Shown: piece after piece, positions 33,090 to 41,887 of the stretch | Numbering within the stretch: position 1 is the first letter of the stretch | Layout: every line of letters starts with the position of its first letter | Source: an uncultured SAR116 cluster alpha proteobacterium | GTDB taxonomy: Bacteria; Pseudomonadota; Alphaproteobacteria; Puniceispirillales; Marisalimonadaceae | Length of the DNA: 64,000 nucleotides | Assembly (NCBI GenBank): GCA_902619805.1 | Contig: CACNGC010000003.1 | Location: 124,001-188,000, forward strand | Direction of reading: 5' to 3' | Translations under genes and position numbers: made by a program | Notes under the pieces: generated by a model | Told to the model about the DNA's origin: nothing | Databases searched by the model: none | Seen by the model: the letters and a program-made list of their open reading frames with translations, nothing else

Positions 33090-35168
33090 TTAAATATAAA
33101 TAGCCCTTGTTTTCTTTTTTTCAAGATAAAGTTCATGAGCTCTTTTGTAACCATTTTCAAGATTTTTGGTATAAAGTACAGTATTAAACAATGGTTTAGA
33201 GAAACGATTTCTATTTAATTTTTCTTTAATTTCATTAAGCTTATTAGGGTTTGTTGCTAGATCTATTATTAATTTTTCATATATTTTTTTATTGTCGGTT
33301 ATGAGCTCACATAAATCAATTGAATTTAAAAGACTTCCAGCAACTCTGGTAGAAAACCCTTTGCCCATTTTTGTAACGACAGGTAACCCTGCCCAAAGAG
33401 CATCACTTGCAGTTGTGTGCGCATTATAATTGAAGGTGTCAATAAAAAGATCTGCTAACTTATGCCTTGCCAAGTGTTCGTCTTGAGGCAATCTGTCCGC
33501 AAAAATTATTCGATTTGCATTAACACCTCTATTTTGAGCTTCTTTTTTTAAATTACTTTCTGCCCATTGATTTGATTTAAATAACCATAAAACACTATCT
33601 TTAATTTTTTTCATTATACGCATCCAGATATTAAATTCTTCAGATGTTATTTTACAATTATTGTTGAAACAACAAAACACAAAACTATTTTCTGGCAAAC
33701 CAATATCTGACCGTGTTATTTTTTTTTGAGAAATAGCACGTGTATCATCAGTTGGCTGATATGTATGTGGCATATATATTATATTCTCAGAATAAAAGTT
33801 TCTAAACTCTGCAGGTATTATTATAGGATCAGCTATAATATAATCCATGAAATTAGTGCCAAGTGTACCTGGGTAACCTAGATAATTAATCTGTGTAGGC
33901 GCTGCACGGTAAGCAAAAATTCTCGTTCGAGAGTTTCGAGTGTAACCATTTAAGTCAATAGCAATATCAATATTATCCTCTCTTGCTATCAATGCAGCTT
34001 CTTTATCACTCACTTCGCTTAAATCTTTAAACTCATCAAATGCATTAACTAATCTGTTATATAATCTGTCTTTTCTAGTGCCTTTTATGGAATAACCATA
34101 AACTTTAAACTCCTCTCTATTGTGAATTTCAATAACCTTTGCAATTAAATATGCAGTAGGATGTTCTTTAAAGTCTGAAGAAAAATAGCCAATTTTAATC
34201 GGCTTATGACTTTCTATTTCTTTAGTATTGAATAATGATATCTTGTCAGTAACCTTGTTTTTATTAAAATTTTCAGCCCTTTTTTTATGTCTCAATGGAG
34301 AATCCTCGATAGACAGTAAATGGAATGGTCTAATAGCTTGTTTTCCTATTCCTAATTTAGGAATCCAATTACGTTCATCTCTAATGCCTTTCCAATCACA
34401 AATTTGGGCTTGTTGGTAGATTTTTGATGTTCGCGCCATTTCAAAATTTGGCTTTAACAAAATTGCCTTTTTATGAGCCTCAATAGATTCATCAATTCTA
34501 CCTTGGTCACTAAGACTAACGCCTAAGTTATTATAAGACTCAGTATGGTCTGGTTGAAGTGATATTGCCTTTTTAAACACCTTTATCGCTTCTTTAAAGT
34601 CTCCTTGATCTCTTAGCACAGTTCCTAAGTTATTATAAGCATCAGCGTAATCTGGCTTCAATGATTTTGATTTTTTTATAGCTAATAATGACTCATTTAA
34701 ATTTCCTTGTTCTCTATATATTGCACCCATGTTATTGAAGGCCTCAGGAAAATCAGGTTGAATTGATATTGCCTTTTTACATAATGCTATAGCTTCATCA
34801 AATTTACCTTGTTCTGAAAGAATAACAGCTATATTGTTATAAGCATCAACAAAGTCTGGTTCAAGTGATATTGCCTTTTTAAATGAATTAATAACTTCAT
34901 CCTGATTCCCTTGATTTTTAAGTGCAAGACCTAAATTGTTATAAGCAAAAGCATAATTAGGATTAATAGAAATTGACTTTTTGTAAGCCGTGATTGAATC
35001 TCCAAGTTTTCCAGTTTCGTATGCTACTACTCCAAGCATGTTCCACAAAATAAAAGATTTTGGATATTTTTTAATGAAGGATTTAATTCTTTGATCTACT
35101 ATTAAAAACTCTTTGTCAATTATAAGGGTTCTTATTCTATCAATTTCTTCTTGAGATGGGTTTTGCAT
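33090..35168 (-). CDS. TPR-repeat O-linked GlcNAc transferase-like (SPINDLY/GT41) protein
   Basis: Tandem TPRs (AYNNLGxxLxxQGxxxEAIxxxKKAISLxPD) then the GT41 catalytic region IGYFSSDFKEHPTAYL...NYLGYPGTLGTNFMDYIIAD...ALWAGLPVVTKMGKGFSTRVAGSLL; ORF can extend to 35249. Confidence 0.92.
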   Translation of the reverse strand: MQNPSQEEIDRIRTLIIDKEFLIVDQRIKSFIKKYPKSFILWNMLGVVAYETGKLGDSITAYKKSISINPNYAFAYNNLGLALKNQGNQDEVINSFKKAISLEPDFVDAYNNIAVILSEQGKFDEAIALCKKAISIQPDFPEAFNNMGAIYREQGNLNESLLAIKKSKSLKPDYADAYNNLGTVLRDQGDFKEAIKVFKKAISLQPDHTESYNNLGVSLSDQGRIDESIEAHKKAILLKPNFEMARTSKIYQQAQICDWKGIRDERNWIPKLGIGKQAIRPFHLLSIEDSPLRHKKRAENFNKNKVTDKISLFNTKEIESHKPIKIGYFSSDFKEHPTAYLIAKVIEIHNREEFKVYGYSIKGTRKDRLYNRLVNAFDEFKDLSEVSDKEAALIAREDNIDIAIDLNGYTRNSRTRIFAYRAAPTQINYLGYPGTLGTNFMDYIIADPIIIPAEFRNFYSENIIYMPHTYQPTDDTRAISQKKITRSDIGLPENSFVFCCFNNNCKITSEEFNIWMRIMKKIKDSVLWLFKSNQWAESNLKKEAQNRGVNANRIIFADRLPQDEHLARHKLADLFIDTFNYNAHTTASDALWAGLPVVTKMGKGFSTRVAGSLLNSIDLCELITDNKKIYEKLIIDLATNPNKLNEIKEKLNRNRFSKPLFNTVLYTKNLENGYKRAHELYLEKKKTRAIYI

Positions 35169-35322
35169 ATTTAGTCTTGTATAGTTTATTGTAATTAAAT
35201 TAGCTTGATATTTTTTATAAAATCTTTCTTTAAGTGATTTTTTGATCAATTTATTAATTTTTTTAAGGATAATTTTGCATTAAATTTTCATTACTTCAAT
35301 AATGTTATTTTTAATAATGTAA

Positions 35323-35610
35323 ATTGACCAATATATTATAAAATCTATTAATTTTTTATCAGTAAAACTTAAAAAGATACAAAAGAACAAATTCATAGAT
35401 GATTATAAACAATTTAAAAATAAAAAAGTAGGAATTACTGAAGCATATTCTAAATTTAAAACACACATGGAAGAAATAGGAGATGGTCAATATGTCCCAA
35501 CTAGAAATCGATTTGCACAAAGGATTAGGCAATTAGTTAGGGATGATGTAGAACTTGAAATGGATAGGGACAAACATTCTAACTATATCAGATACAAGGA
35601 GTTGGTGTAG
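35323..35610 (+). pseudogene. Probable C-terminal remnant of a phage/plasmid-type replication protein
   Basis: Open frame without a canonical start at its 5' end; KKVGITEAYSKFKTHMEEIGDGQYVPTRNRFAQRIRQLVRDDVELEMDRDKHSNYIRYKELV resembles winged-helix tails of phage primase/helicases. Confidence 0.35.
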
Positions 35611-35774
35611 GAGTGCAGATATAATCTTAAAAACTTTTTTAAATTTACTTTTCATAGATATTTGAAATGCCCTTTAATATATGAATTTTCAATAAAGATA
35701 CTAGAAAGTAATTAATTAAATATAAATTATTATAGTTGATTAAAACTAAATAACTAGTTATATAGTTTAATATT

Positions 35775-36071
35775 ATGATAAATAATGTGGTTGCAGCAAA
35801 AGGATTTAACGCTGTTGGTTCAAAGTCTAGATTAATTGTTTTAACAGAGTTGGTTAAAGTTGGTTCAAATGGACTAACAATTGGAGAAATTCAAGAATTA
35901 GTTAACATCCCCCTTTCAACTCTGGCTCATCATCTAGATCATTTAAAAAAAGCAAATCTTATTCACCAAGAAAAAAAAGGGAGATCAACTTATAACTTTG
36001 CACAATTCAACCATATTCAACAATTGACAGATTACCTTCTTAAAGAATGCTGTGTAAATGAGAGAAAATAA
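35775..36071 (+). CDS. ArsR family transcriptional regulator
   Basis: SRLIVLTELVKVGSNGLTIGEIQELVNIPLSTLAHHLDHLKKANLIHQEKKGR winged HTH. Confidence 0.92.
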   Translation: MINNVVAAKGFNAVGSKSRLIVLTELVKVGSNGLTIGEIQELVNIPLSTLAHHLDHLKKANLIHQEKKGRSTYNFAQFNHIQQLTDYLLKECCVNERK

Positions 36072-37111
36072 TGAAAGCTCTAATTTTAAAAAATATCAAC
36101 ATAGAAAATTTTAATTTTAAATCAGTTTGGACTATAGTTTTGTTAATACCATTATTGGTATTCATCTTTATTCCAGAGGATTTTAGCTCAATTATTACTT
36201 TTGCATCGAAAGCTTTGATGGGAACTATCCCTTTTATATTATTTGCAGTTAGTTTGGTAGCTTATTTAAAAGCAAGTGGTGCTGAAAGTTTAGTTTCAAA
36301 AGCTTTTAAAGGTAAAGAAGTTAGAACTATTTTTATTGCAACTCTTGTTGGTGGAATTGCTCCTTTTTGTTCATGTGAAGTTATCCCATTTATAGCAAGT
36401 ATGCTTGCTTTAGGTGTCCCACTTTCAGCTGTAATGGCTTTCTGGTTGTCATCTCCATTAATTGATCCTCCAGCATTATTAATCACTGCAAGTGCATTAA
36501 GTTGGGATTATGCTATTGCAAAAACACTTTCTGCTTTGGCAATTGGATTAATTGGTGGTTTTGGTATTTATTTTTTATCAAAATTTGGAATGTTCTCTCA
36601 TCCATTAAAACAGCAAAACAAAAATAGTTGTGGATCTTGTTGTGGTACTACAGACCCTTTTAACCAAGATCTTGAATTAAAATTTTGGAATAAAACTGAA
36701 AGAATAAATATATTTAAAGAAGAATTCACATCAAATGGATTATTTCTATTGAAATGGCTATCTCTGGCTTATCTAATTGAAGCATTAATGGTTCAATACC
36801 TATCAGCACAAGTTATAGGAAATTTCTTGTCTGGTGACGGATTCTCTTCAATTATAATTGGTGCGTTTGCTGGTGTACCAGCTTATTTAAATTCATATGC
36901 AGCCCCTGCAATTGTATCTGGACTAATCGAACAAGGGTTAAGTTCTGGAGGTGCTATGGCATTCTTAGTTGGTGGCGCAATCAGTTCTGTTCCTGCAATG
37001 ACTGCCGTTTGGTCTTTAGTTAACCGTTCAACATTTATTGCTTATCTTGTATTTGGTTTTGGTGGGGCTATTTTATGTGGAATAGCTTTTCAAATTTATA
37101 TGAATATTTAA
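36071..37111 (+). CDS. Permease, UPF0718/ArsP/SO_0444-like metal or metalloid efflux
   Basis: GGIAPFCSCEVIPFIASMLALGVPLSAVMAFWLSSPLIDPPALLIT and cysteine-rich NSCGSCCGTTD loop; coupled to arsR. Confidence 0.85.
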   Translation: MKALILKNINIENFNFKSVWTIVLLIPLLVFIFIPEDFSSIITFASKALMGTIPFILFAVSLVAYLKASGAESLVSKAFKGKEVRTIFIATLVGGIAPFCSCEVIPFIASMLALGVPLSAVMAFWLSSPLIDPPALLITASALSWDYAIAKTLSALAIGLIGGFGIYFLSKFGMFSHPLKQQNKNSCGSCCGTTDPFNQDLELKFWNKTERINIFKEEFTSNGLFLLKWLSLAYLIEALMVQYLSAQVIGNFLSGDGFSSIIIGAFAGVPAYLNSYAAPAIVSGLIEQGLSSGGAMAFLVGGAISSVPAMTAVWSLVNRSTFIAYLVFGFGGAILCGIAFQIYMNI

Positions 37112-37263
37112 ATACTATTTTTAGTATTTTTTTTGATAAAAGATACGAAATTATTGCAAATATATATGGTAAAAAAGTTGAATTTTATCATAACAAACCA
37201 TTATCAATAAATTCAAAAGTATCATTATCTTTCGATAAGACCAAAATTAAAATTTTAGGTTAA
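37112..37263 (+). pseudogene. Possible TOBE-domain tail of an ABC transporter ATPase
   Basis: YEIIANIYGKKVEFYHNKPLSINSKVSLSFDKTKIKILG in the frame of track ORF 37075-37263; no upstream ATPase. Confidence 0.3.
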
Positions 37264-37268
37264 AATTA

Positions 37269-37811
37269 GTGAAAAAAAACTTAATCAAGCTAGCACAATC
37301 ATTTGCTGAGGAACGGCACTACGGTCAAGTAAGAAAAGGAAGTAAAGGTATTCCTTATTTTGAACATATTAAAGAAGTTGTTGAACTGGTAAAGATTTCA
37401 TCAACAAAAATAGATGATTCAGTCATAATTGCGTCTTACCTTCACGATATTGTTGAGGATTGCAAAGCAACAAGAAATGAAATTAAGGATTTATTTGGTC
37501 GAGATGTGATTAAACTAGTAGAAGAAATGACAGACAAACCATCTAGTTCTGAGGCAGAAAGATGGTCAAATCAAATTATGGCAGCTAAATTATTGTCAGT
37601 TGATGCCTCATTAATCAAACTTGCGGACAAAATATCTAACTTAGAGAGTTTATTTCACGATCCTCCATTATCATGGAATAACAAAAAAATAACTGAATAT
37701 ACAAGATGGGGTCAAAAAGTTGTAGAAAATTTACCTTATAAAAATACTATACTATTGAGACGTTTTAATAAAATTTGTCTTCAAATTGATGAAAAATTAT
37801 CAGATAATTAA
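37269..37811 (+). CDS. HD-domain phosphohydrolase, small SpoT/MESH1-like
   Basis: AEERHYGQVRKGSKGIPYFEHIKEVV; SYLHDIVEDCKAT; LIKLADKISNL. Confidence 0.85.
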   Translation: MKKNLIKLAQSFAEERHYGQVRKGSKGIPYFEHIKEVVELVKISSTKIDDSVIIASYLHDIVEDCKATRNEIKDLFGRDVIKLVEEMTDKPSSSEAERWSNQIMAAKLLSVDASLIKLADKISNLESLFHDPPLSWNNKKITEYTRWGQKVVENLPYKNTILLRRFNKICLQIDEKLSDN

Positions 37812-37883
37812 AAAAAGATCTGCAGTAAGGAAATGCAATATTTTTTTAATAATGTTTAGTTCATATTTTTAATAGGAGATTAA

Positions 37884-38144
37884 ATGTTTTTCCATCTTAA
37901 GTTCACCCACAGTGCTGAGGATTGCTTTAAAAATAATAAAGAAATAAGTGAAATTTTTAAAAGTAGACTTCGTAAAGCTAATGAGTTTGGAGTAACAATT
38001 AAATTCAATGTAGGCAACTCACTCGAGCATTCAATTTTTATGCTTATAGAAACAGACACTGCTGAGGGTGTTCACGAATGGCTGGACCCTATAGTTGATT
38101 TAGGTCACATCGAACTTACATCAGTAATTGAAAAGAAGCTTTGA
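37884..38144 (+). CDS. Small hypothetical protein (86 aa, DUF3303-like)
   Basis: ORF with RBS-like AGGAG; MFFHLKFTHSAEDCF...HEWLDPIVDLGHIELTSVIEKKL. Confidence 0.6.
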   Translation: MFFHLKFTHSAEDCFKNNKEISEIFKSRLRKANEFGVTIKFNVGNSLEHSIFMLIETDTAEGVHEWLDPIVDLGHIELTSVIEKKL

Positions 38145-38151
38145 TATTTGA

Positions 38152-38241
38152 CAAGCAGCCATAATTTCAAAGTGGTCTCCATACAAAACTTATGCCTGTA
38201 GAGTTTTATGGCAATGGGTAGATAAAGGAATGCCAAAGTAA
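38152..38241 (+). pseudogene. C-terminal remnant of a DNA-3-methyladenine glycosylase II (AlkA/HhH-GPD)-like gene
   Basis: Frame bounded by TGA at 38149: QAAIISKWSPYKTYACRVLWQWVDKGMPK*, matching the WxPYRxxAxxxLW C-terminal pattern of AlkA proteins; no start codon and no body. Confidence 0.5.
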
Positions 38242-38381
38242 AAATTTAATAATTAGAGATTTTATGTGAAGTTGTGCTAATTTTATTTCTATAGATTACC
38301 ATTTTAAATAAACTAATTAGAAAAAATGTTTAAGTTCCAATAATTTTTATTTATTTAGTTCATGTTTCGGGGGGGATTATT

Positions 38382-39365
38382 ATGAACAAAAATTTTAATA
38401 ATAAAAAGAAAGTTTTAATGGTTCAAGGTCTTCATGAAGAGGGTCAAAAGTTATTATTACAAAGAGACGATGTTGAACCCATTACAATAATGTCAGCAAA
38501 TGAAGATGAAATTCTAGAAGCAGCAAAAGAAGTTCATGGTATAACAGTTAGAACAGCCAATATCTCAAGAAAAATAATTGAAAATTCAAAAAATCTACAA
38601 GTAATTTCAAGGCATGGTGTTGGTTATGATTCTATTGATGTTGATGCTTTGAACGATTGTGGGATTCCCCTAGCTATTGCTGCTCATTCAAATATGATCT
38701 CAGTAGCTGAACATGCAATGTTTATGTTATTGGCATTATCAAAAAATGTTTTTTATTATGATCAATTTGCTCGAAAAGCTGATTGGACTACTCGTTGGAA
38801 TATACGTGCGTGGGATGTTGCTGAAAAAAATTTGTTAGTTATTGGTTTTGGTAGAATAGGTTCAAGGTTAGTTAAAAGGGCTCTTGCTTTTGATATGAAA
38901 GTCTTTGTTTATGATCCTTATGTTGATGAATTAGAAATAGAAAAATCAGGAGCTAATTATGTTAAAAACTATCTAGATATTTTACATGAAATGGATGCCG
39001 TTTCATTACATTGTCCTAAAAATGAAGAAACAACTAATATGTTTTCTGAAAATGAGTTTAAAATTATGAAAGAAAGTGCTTTTTTGATTAATTGTGCAAG
39101 AGGAGGAGTTATTAATGAAGTCGCATTATTAGACGCTTTAAAATCTAATAAAATAAGAGCTGCTGGTTTAGATGTTTATGATGATGAGCCATCTACGTCT
39201 TCAAATCCGTTATTTAGTCTAGATAATATTTTACTTTCTCCTCATATTGCAGGAGTTACTCAAGAGGCAACAATAAGGATGTCTAAACAAGCCGTTCAAA
39301 ACGTTCTTGATGTATTTGATGACAAAGTAGATCCTGAAGTTATTATAAATAAAAAAGTTTTATAG
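38382..39365 (+). CDS. D-2-hydroxyacid dehydrogenase (SerA-like)
   Basis: RHGVGYDSIDVDAL; LLVIGFGRIGSRLVKRA; INCARGGVINEVALLDAL; LDVYDDEP. Confidence 0.92.
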   Translation: MNKNFNNKKKVLMVQGLHEEGQKLLLQRDDVEPITIMSANEDEILEAAKEVHGITVRTANISRKIIENSKNLQVISRHGVGYDSIDVDALNDCGIPLAIAAHSNMISVAEHAMFMLLALSKNVFYYDQFARKADWTTRWNIRAWDVAEKNLLVIGFGRIGSRLVKRALAFDMKVFVYDPYVDELEIEKSGANYVKNYLDILHEMDAVSLHCPKNEETTNMFSENEFKIMKESAFLINCARGGVINEVALLDALKSNKIRAAGLDVYDDEPSTSSNPLFSLDNILLSPHIAGVTQEATIRMSKQAVQNVLDVFDDKVDPEVIINKKVL

Positions 39366-39374
39366 GAGAAAAAA

Positions 39375-40133
39375 ATGAAACAACAAACTTTAAGAGATTG
39401 TTGGGCTAAAGAAAAAGGGGCCATCAATGCTTGGTGTTCAATACCGAGCACTGTAACTGCTGAAATGATGTCTATGAATGATTTTGATTCTATTACAATT
39501 GATATGCAACACGGGCTTGTTGATTATCAAGTTGCTTTAAATATGTTACAGGTTATTTCAGTCTCAGGTAAAACTCCTATGGTAAGAGTCCCATGGAACG
39601 AACCAGGTATTATAATGAAATCATTAGACGCAGGTGCTTTAGGTATTATATGCCCAATGATAAACACTCCAGAAGATGCAATTAATTTTGTAGGTGCTAC
39701 TAGATATGCTCCAGAAGGTCACCGAAGTTCTGGGCCAACAAGAGCTCTAATGGTTCATGGCGCAAACTATCATGATGAGGCAAATGATAAAATTATTTCG
39801 TTAGCCATGATAGAAACAGTAGAAGCGCTTGAAAATGTTGAAAAAATAGCTGCCACTGAAGGATTAACGGGGATTTATATTGGACCTTCAGATCTAAGTA
39901 TTTCTATGGGTTTTAAACCTGGTTTAGATAGAGTTGAGCCTGAAATGATTAGTGCTATAAACAAAATTTATGATGCTTGTAAAAACAACAATATTAAAGT
40001 TGGTATACATTGTCTTTCTCCTTCATATTTAAAAGAAAAATTATCTAATGGTTATGATTTAGCTACATTGGCTAGTGATGTTAGAATTTATGCGGAAGGT
40101 TTGAGTAACAAAATCAAAGAAGCAAGATCATAA
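39375..40133 (+). CDS. HpcH/HpaI aldolase family protein
   Basis: TIDMQHGLVDY; SLDAGALGIICPMINTPEDAINFV; IYIGPSDLSISMGF. Confidence 0.92.
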   Translation: MKQQTLRDCWAKEKGAINAWCSIPSTVTAEMMSMNDFDSITIDMQHGLVDYQVALNMLQVISVSGKTPMVRVPWNEPGIIMKSLDAGALGIICPMINTPEDAINFVGATRYAPEGHRSSGPTRALMVHGANYHDEANDKIISLAMIETVEALENVEKIAATEGLTGIYIGPSDLSISMGFKPGLDRVEPEMISAINKIYDACKNNNIKVGIHCLSPSYLKEKLSNGYDLATLASDVRIYAEGLSNKIKEARS

Positions 40134-40158
40134 AATTCAAACATTTGAGAGGATAAGA

Positions 40159-41130
40159 ATGAAAGCAGTTACTGTAGTTGAATCTGGAGTTCAAATAATT
40201 GATGTAGATACCCCATTACCCAAGGATAGTGAGGTTCTTGTAAAGGTACATGCATGTGGATTGAATAGAGCTGATATGGTAGTAGCGGATGGTGGAGCAC
40301 ATGGTACGGCTGGAGGTCCCGGTACAATTGTTGGGATGGAGTTTTCAGGAGAAATTATTAAATGTGGAGAACATGTAAAAAATCTCTCAATTGGTGATAG
40401 AGTTATGTGTTCAGGAGCTTCAGTTTGGGCTGAATATGCAATTGCAGATTATGGAAGAGTAATAAAGATACCTGACAATAATATGGATTTTGCTACAGCT
40501 AGTACATTACCGATAGCTCTAGCAACGATGCATAATGCTATTGTTACAATTGGTAATTTTAGTAAAGGACAAACAATTTTAATACAAGGAGCAAGTTCAG
40601 GCGTTGGTCTTATGGGACTCCAAATAGCAAAGCATTTAGGGGCTAAACTAGTTATAGGAACATCTACAAAGCCAGAAAAATTTGATAAATTAAAATCCAT
40701 TGGTGCTGACCTAGTGGTAAATTCAAAAGATAAAGACTGGGTTGATCATGTATTACAAGCAACTAATGACGAAGGTGTAGATTTAATTATAGATCAACTT
40801 TCTGGTTATACAATCAACGAAAATATGAGAGCATCCAAAGTAAAAGGAACAATAGTAAACGTAGGAAGGTTAGCTGGAGGTATTACAGACTTTAATTGTG
40901 ATCTTCATGCTTTAAGAAGAATAAATTATCGTGGTGTCACTTTTAGAACTAGATCAATAAACGAAATCAGAGAGGTCTACTCAAAAATGTGGAGTGATTT
41001 AGGTGATTTGGTTGTTAAAGGGAAATTATCTCTACCTATAGAAAAGATTTTTGAATTTGATGATGTTTTAGATGCTTTATCATGTATGAGAAACAATCAA
41101 CATTTTGGTAAATTGATTTTAAAAGTTTAA
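40159..41130 (+). CDS. Quinone oxidoreductase-like MDR family protein
   Basis: VHACGLNRADMVVADG; ILIQGASSGVGLMGLQIAKHLGA. Confidence 0.92.
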   Translation: MKAVTVVESGVQIIDVDTPLPKDSEVLVKVHACGLNRADMVVADGGAHGTAGGPGTIVGMEFSGEIIKCGEHVKNLSIGDRVMCSGASVWAEYAIADYGRVIKIPDNNMDFATASTLPIALATMHNAIVTIGNFSKGQTILIQGASSGVGLMGLQIAKHLGAKLVIGTSTKPEKFDKLKSIGADLVVNSKDKDWVDHVLQATNDEGVDLIIDQLSGYTINENMRASKVKGTIVNVGRLAGGITDFNCDLHALRRINYRGVTFRTRSINEIREVYSKMWSDLGDLVVKGKLSLPIEKIFEFDDVLDALSCMRNNQHFGKLILKV

Positions 41131-41137
41131 ATAGTTT

Positions 41138-41881
41138 TTGACTTTTGATCCAATTACGATTTTTGCAATTTTAGCTGCTTTCGCTTTAGGAGGAACACTT
41201 AAAGGTGCAACTGGTGCAGGAGCACCTATAATCACGATACCTGTTATAGCTGCATTTTATGACGTGCGAATAGCAGTTATAATAATGGTGATACCAAATT
41301 TATTAACAAACATAAGCCAGATTTATCAATTTAGAAAAACAATTCTTCCACTTTTTTTTACTTTTTCATTTGCTTTAGGCGGCGGTATAGGTGCTTTTGT
41401 AGGCACCATTTTGTTAGTAAATTTACCTATAAAAATACTTACACTCTCAGTTGCATTTATTGTAATAATTTATATTACACTCAAGCTGATTGTTCCATCA
41501 TTGAAATTAGCCTACTAGAGGGCTACTAAATTAGTTTTTATTATGGGCGCTGGAGGTGGGGTGTTGCAAGGTAGTGCTGGTCTATCAGCTCCAGTATCTA
41601 TAACTTTCTTAAATTCTATGAAATTAGAGCGAAATCAGTTTATACCAACTATTTCAGTTTACTTCGGAGTTATGTCTGTTTTTCAAGTTCCAACTTTATA
41701 TTACTATGATTTTTTTAACTTTGACATAACTATTCTTAGTTTTGTATCTATAATTGTTTTAATTTGTTTTATGCCCATTGGTTCCTGGTTTGCTAAAAAT
41801 ATGTCAAAAAATATTTTTGATAAAATCACATTAATTTTATTAGGTTTTATTGCACTAAGAATAATTTATTTAAATTTTTAA
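41138..41881 (+). pseudogene. TauE/SafE family sulfite exporter-like permease interrupted by a single in-frame TAG (41516-41518)
   Basis: Track ORFs 41138-41518 and 41543-41881 are in the same frame; GGTLKGATGAGAPIITIPVIAA in the first half and GAGGGVLQGSAGLSAPVSITFL in the second. Confidence 0.8.
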
Positions 41882-41887
41882 ATATTT

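Noticed and set aside
32930-33160. 76-aa minus ORF with MYIYIYINLYSYSH-like tract near the GT41 gene
   Set aside because: Low-complexity translation overlapping the GT41 3' end; no RBS or homology evidence
34560-34990. Tandem DNA repeats resembling a CRISPR-like array
   Set aside because: Period of about 102 nt matches 34-aa TPR repeats in a coding frame; no spacers or cas genes
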